Shown here one piece after another: positions 15,742-23,911 of a stretch of DNA of 48,543 nt (its first letter is position 1; each line of letters begins with the position of its first letter). Location of the stretch: assembly GCA_018812355.1 (NCBI GenBank), contig JAHJDQ010000182.1, positions 1 to 48,543 of the forward strand, given 5' to 3'. The DNA comes from Nanobdellota archaeon (GTDB lineage: Archaea > Nanobdellota > Nanobdellia > Woesearchaeales > GW2011-AR9). The position numbers were made by a program, and so were the translations under genes. The notes below the pieces were generated by a model. That model did not search any database, was not told the DNA's origin, and saw nothing but the letters and a program-made list of their open reading frames with translations.

Positions 15742-18312
15742 ATGAATCTAGCCGTGCATAAAAAGATACATCATATTGAATTTCGGGTTTTTTCTCCAAA
15801 ACAAATCCGGGACTTAGCGGCAGCAAAAATTGTTACCCCAGAACTTTATGATCGGGAAGGTTATCCGGTTGACGGTGGTTTGATGGACATTAGACTAGGA
15901 GTGATTGATCCAGGACTAAGATGTAAGACCTGTGGTGGAAAATTAAAAGAATGTCCTGGTCACTTTGGCTATATTGAACTTGCCCGTCCGGCAATTCATG
16001 TTAAGTATGTTCGACCGATTTTAGACTTATTGAAATCAACCTGTAAATTTTGTTCCCGAGTTTTAATTCCGGAAGAAAAAATTAAACGTTACCTTGCCCT
16101 TTCCGAAAAAGTTGGTGAGGAAGAAGGGTTTGAAGCACGAAGGCGACATATTAAAGAAATTGTTAAGAAATACAAACTTAAGGAAAAATGCCCACACTGT
16201 CAGGCTAAACAAGAAAAAATTAAAATTGAAAAACCTTATAATTACTACGAGGGTGATATTCGTTTAAGTTCAATTGAAGTCAGAGCAAGATTAGAAAAAA
16301 TTTCTGATGATGATTTAACCATTTTCGGATTTGCTCCTGGGTTAAGACCAGAGTGGATGATCATTACAGTTTTAGCAATTCCTCCTGTCACGATGCGTCC
16401 GAGCATTACTTTAGAATCGGGAGAACGATCTGAGGACGATCTTACTCACAAATTGGGCGATATTGTTAGAATTAATCAAAGACTATTCGAAAACATTAAT
16501 GCTGGTGCACCGGAAGTTATTATTGAAGATTTATGGGATTTGTTACAATATCATGTAACTACATTTATTGATAATGAAATTGCCCAACTTCCTCCTGCTC
16601 GACATCGAGGCGGCCAAGTTTTGAAAACTTTAACTAATCGGATTAAAAGTAAGGAAGGTCGGATTAGATATAATTTGGCTGGTAAGAGAACCGACTTTTC
16701 TTCTAGAACAGTAATTAGTCCTGACCCGATGATTAAACTTAATGAAGTAGGAGTACCCTTAAAAATTGCTACCAATCTTACTGTTCCAGAACGTGTTACG
16801 GAATGGAACTTAGCCTATCTTAAAAGATTTATTGACAATGGTCCAAAGAAATATCCTGGAGCTAATTATGTCCTTAAACCGGATGGAAAAAAGAAAACAA
16901 TCACTTCAGAAACAAAAGAAGAAATTATGTCCGAGTTAGAGCCTGGCTATGTTGTTGAGAGGCATTTGATTGACGGCGATGTTGCTTTGTTTAACCGGCA
17001 ACCATCTCTTCACAGAATGAGTATGATGTGTCATTTAGTAAAAGTCTTGCCTGGAAAAACGTTCCGTTTAAATCCAGCAGTTTGTAATCCTTATAACGCT
17101 GACTTTGACGGAGATGAAATGAACTTACACGTTCCTCAAACTGAAGAATCTCGTGCTGAAGCAAAAATATTAATGTTAGTTGAAACGCAAATTATTAGTC
17201 CTCGTTATGGTCTTAGTGTCGTTGGTTGTATCCATGACGCAATCACTGGAAATTATTTGTTAACTAAAGAATTAGTTCTTTCTCGGGGAGAAGCAATTGA
17301 TTTACTTTACAGTTGTGGAGTTGATGATTTGTCAAATCTACCAAATAAAGATAAAATTGATGGTAAAGAACTGTTCTCAGTTCTTTTACCGACAGACTTT
17401 AATTTTATTGGTAAAGATAAATCAGGTAATGAAGTTAAGATTGTTAATGGAAAGCTAAAGACTGGTTTGATGGACAAATCTAATCTCGGACAAGAATCAG
17501 GACTGATGTTTAGAAACATTTACGAGAAATACGGACCTTCTCATACTAGTGAATTATTAGGAAAAATTTCTAAATTGGGCATTGCTGTTTTAGCAAGAAG
17601 AGGTTTCTCCATTGGAATTGCTGATTTGGATTTAAGTGAAGAAGCAAACCAAAATGTTCGTGAAATTATTAAGAATGCTGAAGATAGAGCTTTTACTTTA
17701 ATTGAAAAATATTATGCGGGTAAATTAGAAAGTCTGCCGGGAAGATCAGTTCAGGAAACCTTAGAATTAAGAGTACTTGAGGCTTTAAATAAAGCTCGTA
17801 ATAAAAGTGGAGATGTTGCTTTAAGACAAGTTAAAGACTCTACTGCTTTAGTTATGGCCAAATGTGGTTCTCGAGGTAATCCATTACAGATTGCCCAAAT
17901 GGCCGCATTAGTAGGTCAGCAAGCTTTACGTGGAAAAAGAATCGAGAAGGGTTTCCAAGATCGTACCCTTTCTTATTTCAAAGCTAATGATATTAGTCCA
18001 CAAGCACGTGGTTTCATTAAAAATAATTTTAAGAGCGGTCTTACTCCTGCTGAATTTTTCTTTGGCGCAATGACTGGAAGAGACGCTTTAATGGATACAG
18101 CTTTAAGAACTCCTAAATCTGGTTATCTCTATCGAAGATTATCTAATGCCATGCAAGACTTAAAGGTTGAGTATGACGGTTCCGTTAGGGATGCAAGTGG
18201 AAAAGTTGTTCAGTTTGCTTACGGAGAAGATCATTTAGATGTCGCGAGAACAAAAAATGGCTTTATTGACGTTCCAAGGATTGTTCGTCAAGTGATTGAG
18301 GGTACACGATGA
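15742..18312 (+). CDS. rpoA1: DNA-directed RNA polymerase subunit A' (catalytic)
   Basis: The N-terminal clamp has the zinc site CKTCGGKLKECPGHFGYIEL and a second CKFCSRV ... CPHCQAK. The Rpb1 core follows with RRHRGG-like switch sequence (PPARHRGGQVL), RTDFSSRTVISPDP and NRQPSLHRMSMM. The invariant NADFDGD, whose three Asp hold the catalytic Mg, is near residue 450. The bridge-helix side ends in ARGFIKNNFKSGLTPAEFFF and GRDALMDTALRTPKSGYL. The protein stops at EGTR, as archaeal A' does. Its stop is now separated from rpoA'' by an unusual hairpin-rich insertion. Confidence 0.97.
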   Translation: MNLAVHKKIHHIEFRVFSPKQIRDLAAAKIVTPELYDREGYPVDGGLMDIRLGVIDPGLRCKTCGGKLKECPGHFGYIELARPAIHVKYVRPILDLLKSTCKFCSRVLIPEEKIKRYLALSEKVGEEEGFEARRRHIKEIVKKYKLKEKCPHCQAKQEKIKIEKPYNYYEGDIRLSSIEVRARLEKISDDDLTIFGFAPGLRPEWMIITVLAIPPVTMRPSITLESGERSEDDLTHKLGDIVRINQRLFENINAGAPEVIIEDLWDLLQYHVTTFIDNEIAQLPPARHRGGQVLKTLTNRIKSKEGRIRYNLAGKRTDFSSRTVISPDPMIKLNEVGVPLKIATNLTVPERVTEWNLAYLKRFIDNGPKKYPGANYVLKPDGKKKTITSETKEEIMSELEPGYVVERHLIDGDVALFNRQPSLHRMSMMCHLVKVLPGKTFRLNPAVCNPYNADFDGDEMNLHVPQTEESRAEAKILMLVETQIISPRYGLSVVGCIHDAITGNYLLTKELVLSRGEAIDLLYSCGVDDLSNLPNKDKIDGKELFSVLLPTDFNFIGKDKSGNEVKIVNGKLKTGLMDKSNLGQESGLMFRNIYEKYGPSHTSELLGKISKLGIAVLARRGFSIGIADLDLSEEANQNVREIIKNAEDRAFTLIEKYYAGKLESLPGRSVQETLELRVLEALNKARNKSGDVALRQVKDSTALVMAKCGSRGNPLQIAQMAALVGQQALRGKRIEKGFQDRTLSYFKANDISPQARGFIKNNFKSGLTPAEFFFGAMTGRDALMDTALRTPKSGYLYRRLSNAMQDLKVEYDGSVRDASGKVVQFAYGEDHLDVARTKNGFIDVPRIVRQVIEGTR

Positions 18313-18421
18313 AAATTGAGGAAACAATTTTCAAGCATATCAAAAATCAAAGATTTTTGGGATGTCCCGAAAAATCAAAAGTATTTTCGATACATTTCAC
18401 CAGAGGTGAAACACGATGAAA
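18304..18421 (+). mobile_element. Hairpin-rich insertion at the rpoA'/rpoA'' junction with 11-bp flanking repeats
   Basis: ACACGATGAAA occurs at 18304-18314 (covering the rpoA' stop) and again at 18411-18421 (covering the rpoA'' start). Between them lie four hairpins in series: TGAAAATTG/CAATTTTCA (18310-18333), CAAAAATC/GATTTTTG (18341-18359), CGAAAA/TTTTCG (18368-18389) and TTTCACC/GGTGAAA (18395-18411). The last one sequesters GAGGTG, the rpoA'' ribosome-binding site. The repeats imply that stop and start once overlapped as ATGA and that a 107-bp palindromic element inserted with target duplication, preserving both genes. Alternatively it is a native attenuator-like leader. Confidence 0.65.
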
Positions 18422-19555
18422 CACGAAGACTTATTAAAAAAATATGAAGATCAATTACCTCCGCTTGTCTTAGATCAAATTAAAAAAGAAATTCCCGCAA
18501 CTATCTCTAAAGAGAAAATACAAGACATTCTCGAAACTACTCTAACCTTATACAACAATACAAAAGTTGATGCTGGTGAATGTGTTGGGTTGGTTAGTGC
18601 TGAAAGTATTGGTGAACCTGGAACACAAATGACCTTAAATACATTCCACTTTGCTGGAGTTGCTGAGATGAACGTTACTACAGGATTACCGAGGATTATT
18701 GAAATTTTTGATGCTCGTAAAACAATTAAAACACCTAACATGGAAATTTTTCTCACTAGCAAATATAACCAAGACATTGAGAAAGTACGTCAATTCGCAA
18801 CGAGAATTAAAGAAACAATTTTTGGTGATTTAGTTGAGGAGTATACTTTAAACATCTTTGAACAAAAATTAAAGGTCAAACTAAACAAAATTTTAGTGGA
18901 AGATTTTGGTTTTACAATTAAAGATTTGGTTCAGAAAATCAAAACAAAAACGAAAGGTTTCACAATTGAAACAAATGAAGATGAAATCATTTTTATTCAA
19001 AAGGGTAAAGCCGAAGAAATTAAAGAGTTGTACAATCTTAAAGAAAAAATTAGGACAGTAAAAGTGAAAGGCCTGAAGGGAATTGATCAAGTTTTACCAG
19101 TAAAAAGAGGCGATGAATATATGGTACTTACTTCTGGAACGAATTTGAAGGGTATTCTTGAATTTGAAGAAGTTGATAAAACTAGAACCTTCGGAAATGA
19201 CATTTATGAAATTAGAACTATTTTAGGAGTTGAAGCAGCTCGGCAAGCGATCATTAACGAAGTTTACCGAGTGATTGAATCTCAAGGATTAAATATTAAC
19301 ATTCGCCACATTATGCTTGTTGCTGATATTATGTGCGCCACTGGCGGAATTAAAGGGATCACTCGTTATGGAGTTGTCAGTGAGAAAGCCTCAGTCTTAG
19401 CCCGGGCTAGTTTCGAAACTCCAATTAGACATTTAATTAACGCTGCTCTGGAAGGAGAAGTTGACTATCTTAACTCTGTTGTTGAGAATGTTATGATTAA
19501 CCAGCCCGTTCCTTTAGGAACAGGCTTACCAGGACTAGTCACAAAAATGAAGTAG
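18416..19555 (+). CDS. rpoA2: DNA-directed RNA polymerase subunit A''
   Basis: This is the C-terminal part of the largest subunit (trigger loop, jaw, end of clamp). The trigger loop block SAESIGEPGTQMTLNTFHFA is near residue 60, followed by GLPRIIEIFDARKTIKTPNM. The jaw/cleft region ends in the conserved IMCATGGIKGITRYGVVSEK and LARASFETPIRHLI near the C-terminus. At 379 residues it is of normal size. The ATG at 18416 has GAGGTG 7 bases upstream, inside a stem-loop, so its translation may depend on opening that hairpin. Confidence 0.97.
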   Translation: MKHEDLLKKYEDQLPPLVLDQIKKEIPATISKEKIQDILETTLTLYNNTKVDAGECVGLVSAESIGEPGTQMTLNTFHFAGVAEMNVTTGLPRIIEIFDARKTIKTPNMEIFLTSKYNQDIEKVRQFATRIKETIFGDLVEEYTLNIFEQKLKVKLNKILVEDFGFTIKDLVQKIKTKTKGFTIETNEDEIIFIQKGKAEEIKELYNLKEKIRTVKVKGLKGIDQVLPVKRGDEYMVLTSGTNLKGILEFEEVDKTRTFGNDIYEIRTILGVEAARQAIINEVYRVIESQGLNINIRHIMLVADIMCATGGIKGITRYGVVSEKASVLARASFETPIRHLINAALEGEVDYLNSVVENVMINQPVPLGTGLPGLVTKMK

Positions 19556-19565
19556 GGTAAAAAAA

Positions 19566-19847
19566 ATGAGTAAGAAAAAAGAAATTAAAGAAGATATTAA
19601 AGAATTGAAAGCTAAAATAATTGCTGGAAAAGGCATTATTGGCACTGATCGGGTTATCAAAGCTTTGCTAGCGAACAAGCTAAGTACTGTTTATTTGTCT
19701 AGTAATTGTCCTGAACAAAAGAGTGAAGAAATTTTCTCCAAAGCAAAATTGGCTGATGTTCTAGTAATCAAGTTAGAATTAAGTAATGAAGAGTTAGGTA
19801 TTCTCTGTAAGAAAAACTTTTTCGTTTCAGTCGTAGGAACAATCTAA
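19566..19847 (+). CDS. rpl30e: Ribosomal protein L30e
   Basis: The 93-residue protein is an L7Ae/L30e-fold RNA-binding protein. KAKIIAGKGIIGTDRVIKAL, then LSTVYLSSNCPEQKSEEI, LSNEELGILCKKNFFVSVVG match L30e. Its place between rpoA'' and nusA is the standard archaeal order. Kink-turn RNA is the usual ligand. Only one base separates its stop from the nusA start. Confidence 0.92.
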   Translation: MSKKKEIKEDIKELKAKIIAGKGIIGTDRVIKALLANKLSTVYLSSNCPEQKSEEIFSKAKLADVLVIKLELSNEELGILCKKNFFVSVVGTI

Positions 19848-19848
19848 A

Positions 19849-20265
19849 TTGGCACGTCTAAAACTTGATCAGCAACTGCTAGGGATTTCTACTATCATGG
19901 AAAGGTTAAGCCGTGCTCGAGTCAAAGATTGTTTTAAATTTGAGGAAATAATTTATTTTGTTGTTGCTACCGGAGATATGGGTAAGGCTGTCGGTAAGGG
20001 CGGCGAAACCATAAAGAGAGTTCAACAACAGTTAGGGAAGAAAATTAGAGTAATCGAATTTCAGGATGATCTCACCCGTTTTATTCAAAATGTTATTTAT
20101 CCGCTAAAAGTTGAAGAAATCATTGAAGAAGATGGAGTTGTTTTTCTTAAAGATAGCAGTAAAAAAACAAAAAGTTTATTAATAGGCAGGGACGGAAAGA
20201 ACCTAACTTTACTTAATCGGGCCATAAAACGGTTCTTTAGCATCAAAGATGTCAAAGTCATTTGA
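19849..20265 (+). CDS. nusA: Archaeal NusA-like KH-domain transcription factor
   Basis: The protein has two KH domains: the first with VVATGDMGKAVGKGGETIKR (GxxG loop GKGG), the second with LIGRDGKNLTLLNRAIKRF (GRDG). Archaeal NusA is just these two RNA-binding domains, about 140 residues, and binds terminator or rRNA leader transcripts. The start codon is TTG at 19849, two bases after the rpl30e stop; the next ATG (19897) would remove conserved residues before ARVKDCFKF. The 3' end overlaps a perfect 10-bp hairpin, and a second, diverged copy of the last ten codons follows downstream. Confidence 0.93.
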   Translation: MARLKLDQQLLGISTIMERLSRARVKDCFKFEEIIYFVVATGDMGKAVGKGGETIKRVQQQLGKKIRVIEFQDDLTRFIQNVIYPLKVEEIIEEDGVVFLKDSSKKTKSLLIGRDGKNLTLLNRAIKRFFSIKDVKVI

Positions 20266-20326
20266 CATCTGGGACACCAAAAATGGTTTAGCATTTTTTA
20301 GTGTTAAAGATGTAAAAGTTGTCTAA
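20247..20326 (+). other. nusA/rps12 junction: two hairpins and a duplicated nusA tail
   Basis: AGATGTCAAA/TTTGACATCT is a perfect 10-bp stem with a GTCA loop at 20247-20270 that includes the nusA stop. A second stem at 20274-20304 pairs ACAC-AAAAATG with CATTTTTT-GTGT (one mismatch, one bulge). Bases up to 20326 read FFSVKDVKVV plus stop, a near copy of the real nusA end FFSIKDVKVI. This mirrors the rpoA'/rpoA'' junction: a hairpin segment bracketed by copies of the gene end, as a small insertion with target duplication would leave. Confidence 0.6.
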
Positions 20327-20327
20327 A

Positions 20328-20747
20328 ATGTCCAATAAATCACGAGGATTAGGAGCAGCCAAGAAGCTGAAAAAAAGAAGGAAGAACTTCAAGTTAGTTA
20401 GTAGAACAGTGATGAAAAAGAAAGTCGATCCGTTAGCAGGAAGTTCTCAAGCTAAAGGGATTGTTTTAGAAAAAATTCAAATTGAAGCTAAACAGCCAAA
20501 CTCAGCCATGCGTAAATGTGCTCGGGTCCAATTAGTTAAAAACGGTAAACAAATCACTGCTTTTATGCCTGGTGACGGTGCTCAGAAACTTATTAATGAA
20601 CACGATGAAGTAATTATTGAATGTATTGGTGGAAAGATGGGAAGAGCGAAAGGGGACATTCCTGGAGTAAGATGGCAAGTTGTTAAAGTTAACGATCAAA
20701 GTTTAAGTGCCTTATTAGGCGGTAAATTGGAGAAAGCGAGAAGGTAA
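20328..20747 (+). CDS. rps12: Ribosomal protein S12 (uS12)
   Basis: MSNKSRGLGAAKKLKKRRKN begins a typical archaeal uS12 of 139 residues. The decoding-centre loop EAKQPNSAMRKCARVQL and the GDGAQKLINEHDEVIIE and GRAKGDIPGVRWQVVKV blocks are intact. I chose the ATG at 20328; an upstream in-frame TTG (20319) lies in the duplicated nusA tail. No ribosome-binding site is seen. The first of the larger palindromic elements duplicates its target from the last base of this gene's stop codon. Confidence 0.96.
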   Translation: MSNKSRGLGAAKKLKKRRKNFKLVSRTVMKKKVDPLAGSSQAKGIVLEKIQIEAKQPNSAMRKCARVQLVKNGKQITAFMPGDGAQKLINEHDEVIIECIGGKMGRAKGDIPGVRWQVVKVNDQSLSALLGGKLEKARR

Positions 20748-20755
20748 TTCTAAGG

Positions 20756-20886
20756 GGTAATGTCAAGTTAACTGTGTTAGCAAAAGCACTACCGCCAAAG
20801 GAGGCGCATTTTGTGAATGAAATGAACAAAATCTAAGGCGCCGTGCGTAGTGCTTTTGACAATTACTCACATAACTTGACATTACC
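20756..20886. mobile_element. Palindromic non-autonomous element A (MITE-like)
   Basis: Perfect 15-bp terminal inverted repeats (GGTAATGTCAAGTTA at 20756-20770; complement at 20872-20886) are flanked by a perfect 9-bp target duplication ATTCTAAGG (20747-20755 and 20887-20895). Inside, CAAAAGCACTAC pairs with GTAGTGCTTTTG and a core carries GCCAAAGGAGGCGCATTTTG, also found in elements C and D. No open frame of a transposase. The right end is 14 bp before the TATA box TTTTTATAC (20901) of the next gene. Confidence 0.9.
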
Positions 20887-20931
20887 ATTCTAAGGAAATC
20901 TTTTTATACTATAATTATATCTCTAAACTAG

Positions 20932-21525
20932 ATGATTAGTTACGGACAGGCATGGGGAGTACTCAAACCATTGGTGTTATTCATTTTTGGAATGACCATT
21001 TATGCAATATTTATTTTCAAATTCTATCTCTTTGTCGCTCGTAGAGATATTTTCAAATTAAACTTGAAACAATATAACCGTGCTAATCATTCTGGATTAA
21101 AAAAGCTTGTAGCCGCATTTTTATACATTGTTGAATATGTCTTGCTTTTTCCATTATTTATATTTATTTGGTTTTTAGTAATCACTATTTTGTTAACATT
21201 TTTATCTCGGGGACAAACTGGAACGGATCTCTTACTAGTATCAATAGCTTTAGTTGCTACAGTCAGAATTACAGCATATTATAATGAGGATTTATCTAAA
21301 GATTTAGCTAAAATGCTTCCTTTTGCTCTATTAGGTATCTTTTTAGTTGATATCTCATTTTTTTCGTTTAGTAATTCATTTAATTTATTAAAAGAAATTC
21401 CACCACATTGGGAAAGTATCATTTATTATTTAGTTTTTGTGATTGCTTTAGAGTTTATCTTAAGATTGATTCACGGTTTTGTGAGTATTTTTAAGAAAGA
21501 CAACAAAGAAGAAAAAAACAAGTAA
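20932..21525 (+). CDS. Uncharacterised integral membrane protein
   Basis: No family recognised. The 197 residues contain about five hydrophobic helices (for instance LVLFIFGMTIYAIFIFKFYL, LFIFIWFLVITILLTFL, LLLVSIALVATVRITAYY, IIYYLVFVIALEFILRLI), with a charged Lys/Glu tail at the C-terminus. The gene lies between two palindromic elements inside the ribosomal/polymerase cluster, separating rps12 from rps7, which are normally adjacent. It has its own TATA box (20901-20909), so it is likely a separate transcription unit. Confidence 0.65.
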   Translation: MISYGQAWGVLKPLVLFIFGMTIYAIFIFKFYLFVARRDIFKLNLKQYNRANHSGLKKLVAAFLYIVEYVLLFPLFIFIWFLVITILLTFLSRGQTGTDLLLVSIALVATVRITAYYNEDLSKDLAKMLPFALLGIFLVDISFFSFSNSFNLLKEIPPHWESIIYYLVFVIALEFILRLIHGFVSIFKKDNKEEKNK

Positions 21526-21561
21526 TCGTAGTAAAATAGGGGAAAAAAGTAAGAAAACTAG

Positions 21562-21701
21562 GGTGCTGTCAGATACAATGGCATGGCAGCGAGTCATAAT
21601 TGTATATTTAAAATAAATAACGCAATCTGAGCAGACGACGCAATCACTTCTTTAAATTTATCCAGACTCTAGGTGGCCATGCCAATTAACTTGACATTAC
21701 C
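21562..21701. mobile_element. Palindromic non-autonomous element B (MITE-like)
   Basis: A perfect 9-bp target duplication GAAAACTAG flanks the element (21553-21561 and 21702-21710). The right end TTAACTTGACATTACC is the same terminal repeat as element A. The left end GGTGCTGTCAGATACAATGG is a diverged partner; both ends share an inner GGCATGG/CCATGCC. The left end also resembles element D's GGCGCTGTCCAGA, linking the two end types. The right end is 13 bp upstream of the rps7 TATA box. Confidence 0.85.
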
Positions 21702-21714
21702 GAAAACTAGAAAG

Positions 21715-21725
21715 ATTTAAATATA
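21715..21725 (+). promoter_or_regulatory. TATA box of rps7
   Basis: ATTTAAATATA, 22 bases before the rps7 ATG: a leaderless-type promoter. Element B's target duplication ends 4 bases upstream, over the region where BRE/TFB contacts lie. Confidence 0.6.
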
Positions 21726-21747
21726 AACCAGCAGAATTCTATTAAAT

Positions 21748-22344
21748 ATGGAAATAAAATGTTTTAATCGTTGGAGTGCTGATCAAGTTAAAGTAGAAGA
21801 TCCAGGATTGATTAATTATATCACTCTTGAACCAAAAATTCTGCCTAAAACCGGAGCAAGATATGCTGGGAACAGATTCCATAAATCTAATGTTTTTATT
21901 GTGGAAAGACTTGCTACTAAAATGATGAACTCTGGTCATAAAAGTAAGAAACATTTCATGAGCAGTGGTCATAACACTGGTAAGAAAAATAATGCTTTAA
22001 AGATTATTGAAAAAGCTTTAGCGAAGGCCGAAATGCAGTTAAAACAAAATCCTATCGCCATTTTGGTAAAAGCAATTGAGAATGCTGCTCCTCGTGAAGA
22101 AGTTATCGCGATTGAGTATGGTGGAGCAAGATATCCTAAAGCAGTTGAAGTCGCTCCGCAACGTAGAGTAGACTTAGCCTTAAGATACATTACTCAGGGC
22201 GCTTATGCCAAGTGTTTTAATAAGAAAAAAAAGATTGAAGATGCTTTAGCTGAAGAGATTGTTGCTGCGGCTCAGTCTTTAGGAAAGAGTAATGCTATCT
22301 CTAAGAAACGTGATTTAGAACGACAAGCATCTAGTAGTAAGTAG
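21748..22344 (+). CDS. rps7: Ribosomal protein S7 (uS7)
   Basis: The 198-residue protein contains the archaeal uS7 blocks ERLATKMMNSGHKSKKHFMS, NPIAILVKAIENAAPREEV, GGARYPKAVEVAPQRRVDLA and the C-terminal EEIVAAAQSLGKSNAISKK helix. It organises the 3' domain of 16S rRNA. Its usual partner rps12 is 1 kb upstream, separated by elements A and B and a membrane protein gene. It ends the polymerase/ribosomal cluster; a weak hairpin (GATCTT/AAGATC, 22369-22395) follows. Confidence 0.96.
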   Translation: MEIKCFNRWSADQVKVEDPGLINYITLEPKILPKTGARYAGNRFHKSNVFIVERLATKMMNSGHKSKKHFMSSGHNTGKKNNALKIIEKALAKAEMQLKQNPIAILVKAIENAAPREEVIAIEYGGARYPKAVEVAPQRRVDLALRYITQGAYAKCFNKKKKIEDALAEEIVAAAQSLGKSNAISKKRDLERQASSSK

Positions 22345-22453
22345 AGTTTTGTTTTCATGCGTATTTTTGATCTTTTCTTCGAGTAAAATAAGATCTTCTA
22401 AGAGCAGAATATTCAGAAAAGTTTATTAAACTGGCTGGATTTATTTTATATAA

Positions 22454-23491
22454 ATGGTCGATGTTAAAAAGGAGGGAGTTATTTTAAAACCAACTCAGTT
22501 GGCTTTTGAAAGTAAAGGCGTCTTTAACCCAGCTTGTATTCGAGAAGGTAAGTATGTCCACATGTTCTATCGAGCTTGGGATAAAAATGAGCGTTCGACG
22601 ATTGGCTATTGTAAACTTGAAGGTCCGTTAAAAGTCATTGAAAGAGCTAAGAAACCTTTTCTTTATTCAGAAGCAAGCTATGAATATAACTTAGAAGATC
22701 CCCGGATAGTTTGTCTTAATGGAACTTATTACATGACTTACATTGCTTATGATGGCAAAAACGTACGCATTGCTTACGCTACCAGTAAAGATCTGAAGAA
22801 ATTCAAAAAACATAAACCTATTTCTGCAGAAATAACTTATGATGCGGCAGAGGACCTATTCCGGGCTTGTAGTAAACAATTGAAGGAAAGATATTTCCTT
22901 TTCGAATCCTACTTTAAAGAAGAGGGAGGGAAAGATGTACTGCTCTGGGATAAAGATGCTTTTCTATTCCCAAAAAAAATAAAAGGAAAATTTGCTTTAA
23001 TCCACCGTATTCTTCCAGACATCCAGATTGCTTATTTTAACAGTTTTAAAGAATTAAATTTAAAATATTGGAAAAAATATTTACATGAGTTATCAAAGCA
23101 TGTTGTTTTAGAGTCTCGGCATTGGTACGAATCCAGAAACGTTGGTGGTGGATGTCCACCGATTGAAACTAAGCATGGCTGGCTTTTAATTTATCATGCT
23201 GTCGATGATATGGACAAGGGCAAGACTTATCGAGCCAGTGCCGCTTTACTAGATAAGAATAATCCTCAGAAAGTGCTTGCTCACCTTCACGAACCATTAT
23301 TTTCACCAGACAAAGTTTATGAAAAGAAAGGTAATATCCCTAATGTTGTCTTTCCTACGGGAGCAGTTGTTTTTGATGAAAGGTTATACATTTATTATGG
23401 GGCTGCCGATACGAGTATTGCGGTAGCTTCTTTAAATCTTCAAGAATTGTTAGATGAATTACTTAATAATCCAAAAAACAGAGGTGCATAG
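22454..23491 (+). CDS. GH130-family mannoside phosphorylase
   Basis: The five-bladed beta-propeller signature of GH130 is clear: FNPACIREGKYVHMFYRAWD, YNLEDPRIVCLNGTYYMTY, GGGCPPIETKHGWLLIYHA, then NVVFPTGAVVFDERLYIYYG and AADTSIAVA at the end. GH130 enzymes cleave beta-1,4- or beta-1,2-mannosides with phosphate, releasing mannose 1-phosphate, or run in reverse to build them. Length (345 aa) is normal and there is no signal peptide, so it acts in the cytosol. It leads a tight run of five-prime-to-three-prime genes for a mannose-phosphate cupin, a glycosyltransferase and a glycosidase. Linkage specificity cannot be read from sequence. Confidence 0.9.
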   Translation: MVDVKKEGVILKPTQLAFESKGVFNPACIREGKYVHMFYRAWDKNERSTIGYCKLEGPLKVIERAKKPFLYSEASYEYNLEDPRIVCLNGTYYMTYIAYDGKNVRIAYATSKDLKKFKKHKPISAEITYDAAEDLFRACSKQLKERYFLFESYFKEEGGKDVLLWDKDAFLFPKKIKGKFALIHRILPDIQIAYFNSFKELNLKYWKKYLHELSKHVVLESRHWYESRNVGGGCPPIETKHGWLLIYHAVDDMDKGKTYRASAALLDKNNPQKVLAHLHEPLFSPDKVYEKKGNIPNVVFPTGAVVFDERLYIYYGAADTSIAVASLNLQELLDELLNNPKNRGA

Positions 23492-23497
23492 TAACAA

Positions 23498-23851
23498 ATG
23501 AAACAATTTACAATCAAAAAACCATGGGGATTATTTCTGGAGTTTACACTGAATGAAAAAAGTACAGTAAAAATCTTAGAAATAGCACCGCAAGAAATGC
23601 TTTCTCTACAAAGTCATCGAAAAAGAGCGGAGTTTTGGTATGTGTTGGAAGGCAGTCCAACAATCGTTCTTAATACTAAAACAAAAAAATATCAACCGGG
23701 AGAGACGATTAAAGTTAAAACTGGGATGAAGCATAGAATCATCAACAAGACAGGCAAAAGAGTAAGAATTTTGGAAATAGCCACGGGAAATTTTGATGAA
23801 AATGATATTATCCGTTATCAAGACAAATATCAACGAATAAAAAATAAATAA
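23498..23851 (+). CDS. Cupin of the type II mannose-6-phosphate isomerase family
   Basis: The 117-residue cupin begins KKPWGLFLEF and contains EMLSLQSHRKRAEFWYVLEG, PGETIKVKTGMKHRI and ends EIATGNFDENDIIRYQDKYQR. This is the C-terminal isomerase domain of bifunctional ManC/AlgA standing alone, as in several archaea. Metal ligands H and E (QSHRKRAEFW) are retained. It interconverts mannose-6-P and fructose-6-P. Six bases after the GH130 gene, it would link mannose phosphate to glycolysis. Confidence 0.9.
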   Translation: MKQFTIKKPWGLFLEFTLNEKSTVKILEIAPQEMLSLQSHRKRAEFWYVLEGSPTIVLNTKTKKYQPGETIKVKTGMKHRIINKTGKRVRILEIATGNFDENDIIRYQDKYQRIKNK

Positions 23852-23911
23852 AATTATCATTATTAAAAAATAGCGCTTTTTTAAACCAAGTGCGAAAAGA
23901 GGGGTAAATTA

